Positions 12,601-45,726 of a DNA stretch of 64,000 bases are shown piece after piece; position 1 is the stretch's first letter, and the number at the start of each line of letters is the position of its first letter. The stretch is from assembly GCA_030545055.2 (NCBI GenBank), contig CM061534.1, positions 20,829,036-20,893,035 on the forward strand. Reading direction: 5' to 3'. Position numbers and translations under genes: made by a program. Under the pieces are notes generated by a model, which was not told the DNA's origin, searched no databases, and saw only the letters and a list, made by a program, of their open reading frames with translations. This DNA comes from Neoaliturus tenellus (lineage: Eukaryota > Arthropoda > Insecta > Hemiptera > Cicadellidae).

Positions 12601-15448
12601 CCTACACACCCCTTTTAAAATTTACATAATTAGGTTTTAACAAAAACCGTTTGTTCAATTCCAGGTAAACCGGTTACACTCTATTGATTGACAGTAATTA
12701 CAATGTATAGTGTGTACCAGAAGTCATTTTTTCAGACACACTAATTTTAAATATAAATTACCACTTTTATATCATTTTTTGATTCTACACAATTTTAAGA
12801 CAACTTAACAATTTTATTTGTACCCATAACCCTAAGGGTTTAGGAAGTAATGGCGATTGAAATTTAGATTTTTCCCATAAAAGAATAGCATAGAACAACT
12901 TTTTAGCTCCATTATCTGTGAACCTCTTTGGTTAAACAAACAAGTTCAAGCACAAAAATATCTTAGACTCTCCTTTAAAATATTTTTCTACAGTAAATTG
13001 TTAGTATTAATTGTCACATATCATTTTATTTTTTCCATAAAATTTACAATATGGTTGGAGATTATTAAAACTATGGAAAAGTAAAACGAATTACATGATA
13101 ATATTTTACAATAGAATATTTTTTTAAATGAGGTTCTTAGACATTTTCATGCTTGGACAGTTCTGTTTAAAGTAAAAGGTTCAGAGATAATGAAATGGAC
13201 AAAGAAATTTTTTTCAGGTTAGTCCCATAGGAAAAAACTCAATTTCAACCGCCATCACTCCAAAACCGTTAGGATTAGTGGTACAAATTAAATCTTAAAA
13301 TTGTCTTAAAATTACACGTAAAAGTAAAAAGTGTCATAAAAAGTGAGGGTTGGTATTGAAAATTAAATTTGTTCAATTCATGGCCGCCGAGAGACTTTGA
13401 GAAGTCTCAGGCAAGCCAAGTTTTAACTGGCCCGCATTGTCCAGTTTACTTTGCTATCTCTTGTTCTCAGGTCTGAGCATATTTTACGATCTGCACGGTT
13501 TGAGGCTTTTGTAATTTTGGAAGGGCAATAGTGCAAATCATACTGCAGAATTCACCTTACTGCTCAACCTCGACCTTTCATTCTCAAAGCAGCAGCTTGC
13601 TTTCACTCTGGATGATGTGGGATGGTTAGTACTGGGCAAAATTCACTTGTTTGACATTTTCTGGACTTCTGACTGACCTAAGACGCCTTTTGGGATTTCT
13701 TTTTAAAGTTTACAAAGTTGTTCTGATGTTCTACCATGAAAGTATTATACTATGGGAAGGAACTAGTCCTTCACGCCACACATTAAAATGTCTGTCAAAA
13801 TGCCATTGTGTGGGAATGACTGAATTATAATTTTTAAAATTCGTTTTAAGGATTTAAGAACATAGCTCTCTGGACGACTGTTTTACTGTCGTTCCATGGC
13901 ACCTAAAATTGGGTGTTCTGGAGAGCAAGCCCCTCCACTACACCACAGAGCTCTCTGACTAGATGTACAAACCTGTCTGGTATTTCTGTTGCTCCCTGAA
14001 ATGTTTTTCAAAAAAACCTGACAGAAGATTTAGTATGTTTTGGATTTGCAGGACTTAAAATATACATTTCCTACCTTTCCCAAAGAACAAAACCATCGTC
14101 ATCTATCACTGGAACTGTGTGGAGAGGGTTCATCTAAACAAAAAAACAAGTGAATGGTAATACATTCACACAGGTAAAACATCATCCTTAAAGAAGTTTA
14201 ATTTAAACAATCTACATCCATATGCCCGTCTATTTATCCTATCTAACGGAGGGTTAGGAGGGTGAAGGCCAAAGTCTGATAGCAAAAATCTTTATAATGA
14301 GCAATAAAAAACTAGTTTATCATATTTTTTCCAACAAAAAATAAGTTGAATTTTTAATACAAAGTTTGGTCTTATTTCATGTTCAAATTTACATGGTTTA
14401 TAATGAACCATGAGTTTAAAATATAACTTATTTTCTTTTAAGTAACGAAGTGAATCTAAAATGTTTGCAGTTTTCAAGAAGCTTGCATAGGAATTGGTGT
14501 TTTCCATTGGCCTACCTGATCAGTATTTTGTTCAGTGATAACATTTACAATATTTTAATCCTTTTTAAGATTTTATTTTATTTTTTGCTGTAGAGAGATG
14601 ATAAGTGATTTAAGGGGAAAATATAATAAGAATGGTGTTATACTGATATATATTAGGTACTTCCTTCGTGTAAAGTATCCCTGTGATATAGTACCGTAAA
14701 TGTATTTTTAGCTCATATAAACACAATGTTTTAAATATATTCACCCCTTCCTGTGTACTGTGTATTCATAACTGATTAGGTGATTAAACTACATAGTTAT
14801 GTTTGATTATCTTACATTAGATAAGTCTAAGCATTATATTTTTCATTTTAAAATGTCTCTTAATCTTTTTTTGCGTTGGAGGGGGGAGGCTACCACAGTT
14901 AGTTATTCCAATGAGTCATACGGTATCACCAAAATTTCCGGGGTTGGCTTAAAAAATATGGAAATGTGATACTATGTAATCATAAAACTTATTGACTAAG
15001 TATGAATATTTTTTTGCTTGGTAAAGCGCCCCGGGCTGCTTTGGCCTAGAGGCCTGAGCCTATATGGAAATCCTGGTCATTTACTTTTATAATAAACGCT
15101 AAAAAATTTATAATAAATAATACTGAAAGTTAAACAATATTCAAAAAAATTTATGAAAAATTAAATTAATTAAAATTTGCAGGACCCTTAAGTACGGGGT
15201 TAGTTTATTACTGAAAATATTATTTTTTCCATCAGAAAATAACTTTAATCTGGCTATTTGATAACATTTTATTTGAAATATCATTATGTTACTATCTAAG
15301 AGTTTACCTTGAGGAACTCTGGTGTGTACTGTTCTTTTTCGAAGAGGTTGACCATCTTCCTTTCAGCTTTTAGGCCGATGTGGTTGATCAACAGTTCAAC
15401 GGATCTGGCTGGTGGACTTCCATCGATCTGGTACAAGGTCAGTACCAT
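6667..15448 (-). CDS. Glutathione S-transferase, delta/epsilon class (gene 1)
   Basis: Five coding exons on the minus strand: 15448-15308 (141 nt), 14133-14075 (59), 12221-12083 (139), 10905-10738 (168) and 6810-6667 (144 with TGA). All introns obey GT-AG and the phases join into 216 aa, a normal length for insect cytosolic GSTs. Residues 1-80 form the thioredoxin-like glutathione-binding half: Ser11 in SPPAR is the likely catalytic serine, HTVPV carries the cis-proline and WESRAI the glutathione-contacting Glu-Ser. The helical C-terminal half has the N-capping-box-like SLTVADF. The family conjugates glutathione to electrophiles such as insecticides and lipid peroxidation products in the cytosol. 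The ATG follows a splice acceptor, so an upstream non-coding exon is expected (see 16528-16611). The paralogue is at 20725-42254. Confidence 0.92.
7112..7313 (+). mobile_element. tRNA-derived SINE
   Basis: The 5' part GCAGCTCAGTGATAGAGC looks like a tRNA A-box region, and about 35 bp later CCCCGGTTCA resembles a B box. The element then continues into a non-tRNA body and an A-rich tail ending near 7313. It does not fold as an intact tRNA and lies in the last intron of GST gene 1. Confidence 0.6.
7314..9019. other. Last intron of GST gene 1, no further feature
   Basis: AT-rich intron sequence upstream of the LINE insertion. Small open frames such as 7807-8061 lack similarity or codon structure. 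Confidence 0.4.
9033..10393 (+). mobile_element. 5'-truncated LINE insertion with 13-bp target duplication
   Basis: The insert is flanked by the identical 13-mer TACTCTAAAGAAT at 9020-9032 and 10394-10406. It starts inside the reverse transcriptase and ends in a short untranslated tail with an (AT)n end, a classic 5'-truncated target-primed insertion. The perfect duplication indicates a fairly young event in the last intron of GST gene 1. Confidence 0.9.
9041..10252 (+). pseudogene. Partial LINE reverse transcriptase (Jockey-like)
   Basis: An uninterrupted 403-codon frame encodes the second half of a non-LTR reverse transcriptase. It has LPQGSVLAPLLFNVY (motif B region), FIYADDIAL (catalytic Asp-Asp), YLGVTLDRSLTFKSHL, a thumb region, and a C-terminal CDCG-x9-H-x4-C arrangement typical of Jockey-group LINE tails. 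The endonuclease and the N-terminal polymerase are missing because of 5' truncation, so the protein cannot be functional although the remaining frame is clean. The true start is not in this copy. Confidence 0.85.
10906..12082. other. Intron 3 of GST gene 1
   Basis: The parts outside the MITE at 11108-11795 are recognisably similar to intron 3 of GST gene 2, for example around 11060-11105 versus 33770-33810. The intron was therefore shared before duplication. Confidence 0.6.
11108..11795. mobile_element. Non-autonomous pogo/Tigger-like element (MITE)
   Basis: The terminal inverted repeats are CAGTAGAAGCCCTCTAGTCC on the left and CAGTAGAAGCCCTCAAATCC on the right (other strand). TA follows the right end, while the left target base pair has decayed. 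It is an inverted relative of 561-1559. It is absent from the paralogous intron, so it inserted after the GST duplication. Confidence 0.65.
12222..15307. other. Introns 1 and 2 of GST gene 1, nothing further recognised
   Basis: Apart from the 59-nt exon at 14075-14133 this is AT-rich intron DNA. No gene-like frame or terminal-repeat element was recognised. Confidence 0.4.
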
Positions 15449-15780
15449 ACTGCTGCGGACAGGGGAAAAGGAAAACAATTAGTATACACTGATAATAAAA
15501 TATTCATGTACTCAGCAATTTTTGAGTTTTCCATCAAATCTTCAAATGGTGATTTCATTATTTTCCCATGTAATATGGGGTCCATTAAAAGGAAGCTCTT
15601 TGAGCGGTTACGTAAACCCAGGTTGTAGTTGACCTTGAAGCTGTTGGGGATCTTCCCCAGCATGGAACTGGGAAAGGACACTCAACCTTAAATGCTATAA
15701 GTAAAGTGATGGGTGCTGTAAACCAACAGCCTGCAATCAGGCCAGGCTGACCGTGCTGCTGTTCCCATTAGATTTCTGAA

Positions 15781-16080
15781 ATGCCTTTTTTCGTGGTTCA
15801 ACTATACTCGTTCTATGGATACACTTGGGGCATTGCAGCAAGACTTCAGAGTACCCGACTATCTCCTGGTGATAGTGCAGAACAAGCGGAAGGATTTTGG
15901 CTGTCATATGAAACTATACAATGCAGGAGAATCACAGTGGTCACCGCCGGTGTAGCCCAAGGGTTGATGCTCGGCCCAGACCTGGAATGCTTTTATGATG
16001 GCTTATTTCGCCAAAATGTATTTTTAGTGGGCTATGCAGCTCTTATTACTGCTATAACACTAGAATTGACCAAGATTTGA
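15781..16080 (+). pseudogene. Short decayed LINE reverse transcriptase fragment
   Basis: A 99-codon frame keeps VTAGVAQGLMLGPDLECFYDG, close to the VxxGVxQGSxLGPxLWNxxYDG region of R1/Jockey-type reverse transcriptases. The next catalytic box has decayed to VGYAALITA, losing the paired aspartates. It is an old remnant in the 5' intron of GST gene 1. Confidence 0.6.
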
Positions 16081-16527
16081 CTAACCCAGATGATGATTCG
16101 TCTTAACTACTGGATGACATTGTCAACCTAATTAGGAGAAAATCAAACTCACCAGTAAAAAATAACAAAAATTTATATACAATCAAAAGAGTTTTTAATG
16201 TTTCACATACAGTAATAGAATCGGCCACTGTATGTAAAACTCTATATAAATACAATAACTGCAGAGTATGTTACATCATGAGTAAAATAAAAATCTATAA
16301 ATTTTTACATAAAAAGCATACGGAGAGAAGAATTCCAATTGTTTATGAATTGCAAACATTAAAAGATGAAACACATTGAGAGGAAAACTCAAAACAACCA
16401 ATTTAGTTTATAGTTTAGAATCCTTATTTTTCATAACAAATCAATATGATTTCTTAACAAAAATTTGCAACTCTCGCAAACAATACTTGCAATTCTTTTT
16501 ATTCAGATTTTGATTATAACGGATTAC

Positions 16528-16611
16528 CTGTAGTTTGAAGGCTGGCTGGGAGTTTGGAGACAGAGGTGGGAGAGTGGAGTGTTTTGCAGTGATACACTCT
16601 GTTGACTGACA
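16528..16611 (-). promoter_or_regulatory. Probable 5' non-coding exon and initiator of GST gene 1
   Basis: A donor-like CTACAG|GTAAT ends at 16528. Upstream (higher coordinates) lies GCTGTCAGTCA (16603-16613), which contains the arthropod initiator TCAGT. The same arrangement occurs at 45020-45086 for GST gene 2, and similarity continues about 90 bp upstream (CTTATCAAA on both). The conserved position explains why both coding exons 1 begin with a splice acceptor just before the ATG. Transcript data are needed. Confidence 0.6.
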
Positions 16612-16613
16612 GC

Positions 16614-17831
16614 TACACCATAGATAATAAGGTCAGTGAAAGTGATTTTGATAAGGAAGTGAGGGGGAATCAAAATCTACACTGTTATTCCATGATGTGA
16701 ATGACTGTTTGGTTTTCACAAAATTTATGAAAACCCTGAAAACGTAATGCAGTACTGTATTAAAATTTGGATTTTCCCATTTCTTTATCAAAGTGAACAG
16801 TAATAAAACAATAATAGTTCAATATTCGGTATGGTTTTACGATGAAGAATGGGAATTTAGAAACAAAAGTAACAAAACAGATTTTTTACATCATTCTATT
16901 CAGCCTATTTCATATTACAATCATCTTACAAAATTGGTATCTGGTTTTTCAACAGTAACTAAATATTTCAAAGTATTCATAACACTATTCAAAATATTTT
17001 TGTTTTTCTCGGTCTCTGGTTTACACTTTATTTTCATCTTCTATCATTGTTCTCAGTATTTGTTCTTGGGTCTTTTATTTTATAATCCTTCATAGTTCAT
17101 CATCTGTATGTATACTTCAGTTTTTTGTACTCCCTGTTGTATTTCAGAGAAAACAGTAAACTAATTTTTAAATATATATATATATATATATATGTGAGCA
17201 TATAAGCATACATGACCATTTTAAGAAGTTAAAAGACTTAGTTTTAATAACAATAAATGGATTAAAATATCGCAATGAGCAATTTAAAATCTAAAGATTA
17301 CATTTTTGTTTATTTATTCATACAAAAATTTAAGCATTTGATGGCCAAGATATCAAAACGTGTGCAAAAATTTATCTATAAGTCGTAAGTTTGAATATAG
17401 TAAGTTAAATGCAATAAACTATAATAATTAAATACTGTAGTGTGTTTTTAGCCGGTTTTCTTAGTGTCTTGGCGGACGTGTTTTTCGGTCTAAGTAACCT
17501 GATTAAACTCGGTTTATGGTAATTTACGAATTTAGGACAACCCCTAAGGGGGCATGGGGGCGGAGCCCCCATCGAGCCGTAGGCGAGTACTCTTTATACA
17601 GTAGCACAAATTTTATTAATTCATCAGCTATTATACAAATACTGTAAATTTATTTTACTGCTTTCAAAATAATTGCAATCTTAGTGTATTTGCTTTTATT
17701 TGTCATCTTTCATAAAACCAAAATTAAGTTCTAAGAGTTGTTTATATTTTGGAATATACTCCTTCTTCAGAACATTACGAATCCAAATTGATAACAAATT
17801 GTAAATAAATAAAAGATAATAAAACATGATT
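16614..17831. other. Intergenic DNA upstream of GST gene 1
   Basis: AT-rich, with a short (AT)n tract at about 17168-17192. The open frame at 16793-17095 has no recognisable similarity. Confidence 0.4.
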
Positions 17832-17960
17832 TTAGCGAATTTTCCTAAGGGAATACGCTATTACGGTAGTAGTCATGGTAAGACCTAAGCCCGGGACCAT
17901 GATACTTTTTTGATTTGAGGTCCCTAGAGGCCAAAAACACCTTTCGTTCAAATTTATATA
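17832..17960 (-). repeat. Repeat abutting (AT)n, inverted copy of the 32.15-32.4 kb repeat
   Basis: On the minus strand it contains the same core as 32145-32415, with GGTCTTACCATGACTACTAC, a short palindrome (TTCCCTTAGGAA) and the terminal TTCGCTAA. It directly adjoins an (AT)n tract. Confidence 0.7.
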
Positions 17961-18047
17961 TATATATATATATATATATAAACAGAATCGGCAATATATA
18001 TATATATTGTATATATTTCATCTATATATATATTTATATTTTTGTAT

Positions 18048-18118
<71 letters not shown>
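17959..18118. repeat. Interrupted (AT)n microsatellite
   Basis: Alternating AT in three blocks, the longest at about 18061-18118. Length is likely to be polymorphic. Confidence 0.95.
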
Positions 18119-18123
<5 letters not shown>

Positions 18124-18500
18124 AACACAATAACTTTTGAACGGAACCTCCGATTTTGATGAAATTTGGTACAGGGGTGTAAGCCAGCGTCTACTAGGTT
18201 GAGTTCACAAACCAGAATGATCGGACCATGGAAACGGGGTTTTATGGGGTTTCAAAAGGGTAAAAAATGGGTTTTTGGCTTTTGTTACTTTTATTTATAA
18301 AATTCAACAAGTTTAACTTAAACCATTTAAAAGAGCTTAAAAAAAACAATGTAGTATTTTGAATTTTTTACCTAGGTTAAATGGTTATGGAGAAAATCAT
18401 AAAACTATGTTTTCCATGTTATTCTTATGGGGAATTAACAAAACCTTCTATCTTGCATATTTATTCAATATGCAAGGGGTACGCCAGGGGTAGACCGGAG
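18119..18500 (-). repeat. Dispersed repeat abutting (AT)n, copy a
   Basis: The sequence downstream of the AT tract (ACTTTTGAACGGAACCTCCG and on) is the inverse of the blocks ending at 21921 and 22880. All three copies sit directly against (AT)n or (CA/TA)n tracts, so the microsatellite appears to belong to the repeat. Confidence 0.7.
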
Positions 18501-18708
18501 CCCGGAACCACCCCGGTCCTACCCCTGGCGCGCACCCAAATGCAAGGGTTTTTTAGAATCGTGTTATCTTCTGCCAAATGAAGCCTAGAGCTATAAATAA
18601 AGTGTCATACTAAAGAAGAATAACGGTAATAATTTCCCTTTGTTACACTTTTGTAATTAGTTCATTAAAAATAATAGAAAACTTCAGTTAAAAATCGATA
18701 AAAAACCG

Positions 18709-19041
18709 ATGATTTTAGACAGTTATAGCTGAAATAAGAAATTTTATTTTAAAATTCTAAAAAGATAGCCGACTAGATTCTTTATTCTACTTTAAAAAAA
18801 AGTTAACAGCCAATCTCTATCTTAAGAGGTTATTTTTAAAACACGATCCCCGTAAACCTCTGCATTTACAAAACTAAAAAACAGATGATTTTAGACAGTT
18901 ATTACTGAAATTAGAAATTTTATTTAAAAATTCTAAAAAGATAGCCGACTAGATCCTTTTTTCTAATTTTAGAAAAAGTTAACAGCTAATCTCTATCTTA
19001 ATCTGTTAATTCTGGAACACGATCCCCGTAAACCTCTGCAG
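18709..19041. repeat. Tandem duplication of about 170 bp
   Basis: Two diverged copies (about 18709-18862 and 18886-19041) both start GATGATTTTAGACAGTTAT and end GATCCCCGTAAACCTCTGCA. Confidence 0.75.
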
Positions 19042-19104
19042 CGCCTAGCGCTACGGCCGCGAGGCGGCATTCGGCATTGTTCTTTTGGTTGGGGTAGACC
19101 GCAG

Positions 19105-19813
19105 CCTTAAATTTATTTCTGTATTACAATTCTACAGGGTGTTTCAGAACTCCCTGCCAACATTTTAGGCCATTGTTCCTGGACCAAAAACAAATATGAA
19201 AATCATAGTAATAAAGTCCAAATGCCGCCAGTTACCCACACAGCCGAAATTTTGTTTTTACACACATTAGGCCTAATTTTTATTTCCACAACGGATGGTT
19301 GTATTGAGTTAAGTTTTGGCATGAATCTTTACCACACCAATGTCCATTTCCAATGAAAATAATTAAAATGGCAACCATTTTAAATTTGTAAGCTCAAATA
19401 TCTCAAAAACGGTAAGTTTTTCCAAATTTTTACTAGAGACTAAAAAATTGACAAATCAAATTATGTAAAGATACCAAGTTTGTAAGAATGTGAAAACAAA
19501 TAACGGAGTTATTGCGATTTCTCTCTTAAAATAACCTAAATTTGCATTGCTCTTAATGCAAAATCATTGTTTTTCAGCTGAAAAATCACAAGAACTCTGT
19601 TATTTGTTTCAAATACGTCCTCGGAGTACAGTGACGAAAATGCCAATCATCACTTTCCTTTAATAGTTTTGTGCTTTTATACTAAAGCCAAAGATAAAAT
19701 AAGTCAATATATACCGGATTGTATTTTGTGGTTTTTTTCGGGGGGGGGGGGGGGGGGGGGGCGTAATTGTGACCTTTGGCCTAGGGCGTCAAAAAGTGTT
19801 AATCCGGGCCTGA
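19105..19813. mobile_element. Disrupted copy of the 1657-2517 hAT-like element
   Basis: A fragment shared with the first copy (TTAAATTTATTTCTGTATTA) appears at 19109, and the element's right end (GTGTTAATCCGGGCCTG) finishes at about 19813. Between them lies unrelated DNA starting ACAGGGTGTTTCAGAACTCC and a G-run of about 20 at 19741-19761. Confidence 0.5.
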
Positions 19814-20229
19814 GTATGCAGGTCTCTTGCGACGGGGGTATTTTATCATCTAGGGGCCATAAGAAATCCATTAACACCAAAACGTCTACAATCCATTAAG
19901 TAGTTTTCTCTCTACTAGAAATCGCCTCCTGATCGAAATTCGATCAAAATTTCAGTTGATCTGGACCCAAGGAGCTTAAAAACATTTTAAAACTAAAACA
20001 TCTGTTCTTACTAATTTTCTAGCAGTTGTTTTTACAACAGCTGTCTTATGATTCATTCAATTCTCCTTTCTCCATTAAGATCAACATTGGAACTTTGAAA
20101 GCCTGTGGGGCGTACCCCTGGAGTCCGATGTGAATTAGAATGGGATTCTGCTCATCTACAGCACTATACCTTTTTAACGGTATGCGCGGATTTATCCTAC
20201 GATGCACACGAGCTGAGAAAAAAGGAGGA

Positions 20230-20724
20230 AACGAAACATGCTTGCGTATTAATATATAGATTCCCTTATTTTTTTATTATGTAAGATTAAAATGCAAACA
20301 AATTTATGAATCCTCATTAGTTAGGTACTTATGCAGTTGTAGTTTGTTTATTGTGTATGGTTAAAAATTGTTGAAATTTAAAGCTGTGCTTCATTAATAA
20401 ATTTCAGTTACTTTTTAAGGTTACCTCTGTGAACTGTATGTGACTATTTAGTACTTAAAGTCGTGAATGTATAATGTGTTGCTTATCTATATTAACGAAA
20501 ATATTTTTTACCTCACAAACTTTTTTGCTATACATTAGTACCTCAAAAAATTTTCTTCAATTCCATTTTATTTGTTGTCCTGGGTATTCTGTAAAAAACT
20601 GAGTCAATTTTTGTTTAATATTTTTTTATTTGTAAAGGATTAGTGATCTTGTATGAATAAAAAAATAGTATCAATCTTAAGTTTTAATGATGTGATGTTT
20701 CACTTTGCTCATAGGGCGATGTTT
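20230..20724. other. 3' flank of GST gene 2, paralogous to 5440-6666
   Basis: Co-linear similarity with the 3' flank of GST gene 1, without the two insertions found there. It marks one edge of the tandem duplication. Confidence 0.65.
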
Positions 20725-42254
<21,530 letters not shown>

Positions 42255-42258
42255 GCTG

Positions 42259-45019
42259 CTGCGGACAAGGAGGAAAACAATCAGTAGGCCTATACACACT
42301 GATGAAGTTGAAGTAGTACAATACTGACTAACCAATAAAACAGCAAAATACACAATTGCAGCAGCATTGCATACTCATTAACTTTTTAACAAATGGAAAT
42401 GGTGATTTCTTGATTTTTCTCTTAATAACAAAAGGGGCGGAGTGTAGGTTTACATGTATGGGTGAGTTGTGCAAGCAAATATTTACTTAATCCGAGTAGC
42501 AGTACATGACTTATTTTTCAACTGTTTTCTTTATATAAAAATTTAGTGTTTAGATTTCAAAGTCACCCATAATATTTCAACTGCTTATTTTAAAGAGCAA
42601 ATATGGATGACGGATGAGTGGATGAGTGTAATTAATCTATGGTAAAGCTAATGGTAAAGTTTTTTTTTTTAATTTTCAGTTAATACAGTATCATTAGCCT
42701 ACATCAACCACCTTAAAACATCAGAAAATATTTAGGAAAATTGAGGTAAATGTTATGTGCGCAACAGTTTCAAACACGATTATAATTAATTTGTGCAGTC
42801 ATGAATAAGTTGTGTTTTAAAATTTCCTTTTGTGTACAGTATTATTTATTTATTGTAGTTAATTTATTCACATAATCCTAATTTATTTAAAGTAATATCA
42901 AATAAGACTAATAAACAACTAATTTTGCTGGACGATTTTATGTGGAATTTCAAATTGATACTTATCGTGTATTCTGAAACCGTGTAATAAAAACTACTCA
43001 CAGCTTTTAGTAGTAGTATTAGAGACAGTCCAACCTTTTTCGTATTTAAATTAAAGTGTGCAGGTCTGCTGATGTCACCTCTCCAATGGCGATAAGAGTG
43101 ATTGGGATCGATCAAGGTCACCAACAATGCATGCTTTGTATGCATAGCTCGACACGGAAACTTTTAAACTTGGCTCCTGTCTACTAACTCTGTCTTTTTC
43201 ATAACTAATTTATAAACTTAGCTCTAAATTATTGAGGTGATGGGTTTGTTTAATTGGTTTAAGGTAATAAAAAATCGAATTTTGTCAATATCCTGTGGTC
43301 AATAATATTCCTGTGGTATAATATCCTGTGGTTATAAATTGTGGTCAACCGGCCATCTGCCCCGTTTCTCACCCTTTCTCTTCCTTCAATATAACGTCCT
43401 TCCAAGGGCTTGTGCAAAATCTCCCTTAGAGCTAGACCTGCTTAACGGTTTGGCCGAGGTCTCCTTATTTACCAGTAAAAAACAACTGGTAATTTTAATA
43501 CAAAAATAGAGAACCGGTTTTTCATAATTGTTATTTATTTGCAATTTGGGGTAAAAACTATTACTTAAATCAATTTAACACACCAACTTGTGATAAATTA
43601 ACAAGTAGGTACTAACTAATAATTTTCATGGGTAATATGTACAACACATTATGTTCTTTGATCACATACTTTATGTAAAGTTGTGGTGGGAGGGAGGGGT
43701 CCACCACAGAGGGTGTACGACTCCCCCCCAAACCTTTAGAAAAAGTTGTTTAAGAATAAATAAAAATATAGTTTATATCTATAGTTGTCTTATAGATAAA
43801 CTATTTAGGTAAGAAATAAAAGCCATGTAACACATACTTTCCTAAATAGTGTCATGGTAATCAAACTATTAAATCTACACCAGACTCTTCACAGATAACA
43901 GCTGTTAAAAAACTGCTTAAAATTAACGTTTCTTTATTTTTGTTTACTTTTAGTTGTTATTTCGTTACCAAAATAGCAACCCATAAGACCAATTAAAAAA
44001 TTACGATTTTTAAACTTAAATTTATACCAAATTCGATTTTTTCTGGGATTGAGGCTGTTTATAACTTATTTTCGGGCCAAAACACTCATGAATGCAAAGT
44101 TTAAGCAAAATCTAACCGCTAGATTTCAAGATCGTGGAACACACATCCCTTCAGACATTGCTCGTATTATAGTATAGGATTCTTTTATTCATTTTGAGAT
44201 GCAGCATTTTGAAATTCAAATGTTATAAAGAGGATTGTTTGTAAATAACAGATATGTAAACAGTACATATCACTAACTTTGTGAATTCTCGAAAATATAA
44301 ATTTTTAGTCAATATTTTTAACCATTAATAGTTTAAATCAACATTATGATAAATCCACAAAGCGATGTTCCTCACTCGGAGCAAAAGTGTCTTTTCGGTA
44401 ATAATAATAATATTTTATTGCATCTTTATGAATTACAGTATATACATAGCAATAGTTAAGTCAACAAAATTTTAAATATTACCCTAAGAAATCTAAAAGT
44501 TTTTAGACAAGCATTCTTCAATTGCTTAATAGTTTTTAAAACTCGTCTGCGCCTCATTCGTAAATCATGATTGCACACCAAAAAGACCCACTTTTCCTCC
44601 TAGTCATGAAAACTACTATTTCCATATTTTCTAGATACAAAATGCAGAATACTAATATTTGTATCAAGAAATTATTGTGTTTAGAAGTCCATAGAAACAA
44701 ACAAAACTCATTACCAAGCAAATGCGTTAAAAGCTTTTTAAATTTACAAGCTATTTGTCACTGCCAAACCAACTATTTGTTAATTAAAGCAAAGCCTTGC
44801 TATTTTACTTCCATCCCCAACATAAAAATGAAGCTAAAAGTAAATAACCAGCAAAGTAACAACATGAAGCTCAACCACTAATTACAAAAAAATAAAACTG
44901 GAAACATTATAACCGATACCGATTGTTTATGAGATTGGCAAATACTACAAAAAGCACATTAAGAGCTTAAAATTTAGTTAAAAAATTTTAGTTTTTATAT
45001 TTAAATTTTAACTGTTCAC
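42259..45019. other. 5' intron of GST gene 2, no gene
   Basis: Mostly AT-rich. It holds the second copy of the 40.86-kb repeat (about 43365-43485) and a repeat-like end near 44090-44175 (ATTATAGTATAGGA). The frame 44567-44881 has no recognisable similarity. Confidence 0.4.
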
Positions 45020-45086
45020 CTGAGGTTTGAAGGGCGGGAGTGATGGGACAGTTGAGTGATCAGCAGTGACACACTAGTGACTGACA
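45020..45086 (-). promoter_or_regulatory. Probable 5' non-coding exon and initiator of GST gene 2
   Basis: Donor-like CCTCAG|GTGAAC at 45020 and the initiator-type GCTGTCAGTCA (45078-45088) mirror 16528-16611. Conservation of this short stretch between paralogues, within otherwise diverged DNA, argues for function. Confidence 0.6.
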
Positions 45087-45233
45087 GCTCCCAGTTAGAT
45101 AACACTGAATGTGTCCTTGAGTGCGAGTTTGATAAGGAAGTGGGGGGACCAATATCTACTGTCTGTCCATGAGGTTATTGGCTGTTTGGTGATTAGTGCT
45201 ATTTTTGATTGTCACGTCTAAAAATACTTTTTC

Positions 45234-45726
45234 ATCATACCATTGCGATACACGTTGTTTTCGGAACGGTCAGCTGTGATCGAAACTAGTTGATTCCCGG
45301 TGGGTTGGATAAACGTGTTGGTAAACAAAGTTTTCGGGACTAGTCCTCGAAACAGTGGTTTTCGGGACTAGGCCGGAAAAAAACTTCCAATGTTTGACAC
45401 CACTAGCGCTGCTATTCTGCTTACAGCAACTTAAACCTCGTTGACTCCAATATATAAATGTCAAACAGCTGATTGTTTAGTTGTATAAATAGTTAAAATA
45501 CAAGATAAACAAATAACAACGTAAGAGGGGGTATATAGGTTAAAATTTATTTTATCCAAACTGTAAATTTATTAAAGGTGGTATGATGAAAAGTACTGTT
45601 CGTAACTCGTCCGAAAGTGGTATATCGGTGCTCGATCGAATTCAAGTACTCGGCTTCGCCTCTTGCTTGAAACTCGATCTTGCACCGATAACGACCACTT
45701 TCCGGACTAGTGACGAAATATACTAT
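45234..45726 (+). repeat. 493-bp foldback-type repeat, copy 1
   Basis: Nearly identical in inverted orientation to 57093-57585, with the same length. The right end carries an imperfect hairpin of about 50-bp arms around ACTCGGCTTCGCCTC. An internal TGGTATGATGAAAAGT is the inverse of the sequence at the left border. Confidence 0.85.

Noticed and set aside
44567..44881. A 104-codon open frame upstream of GST gene 2
   Set aside because: Low-complexity, no recognisable domain, inside the 5' intron of the gene; no support as a gene.
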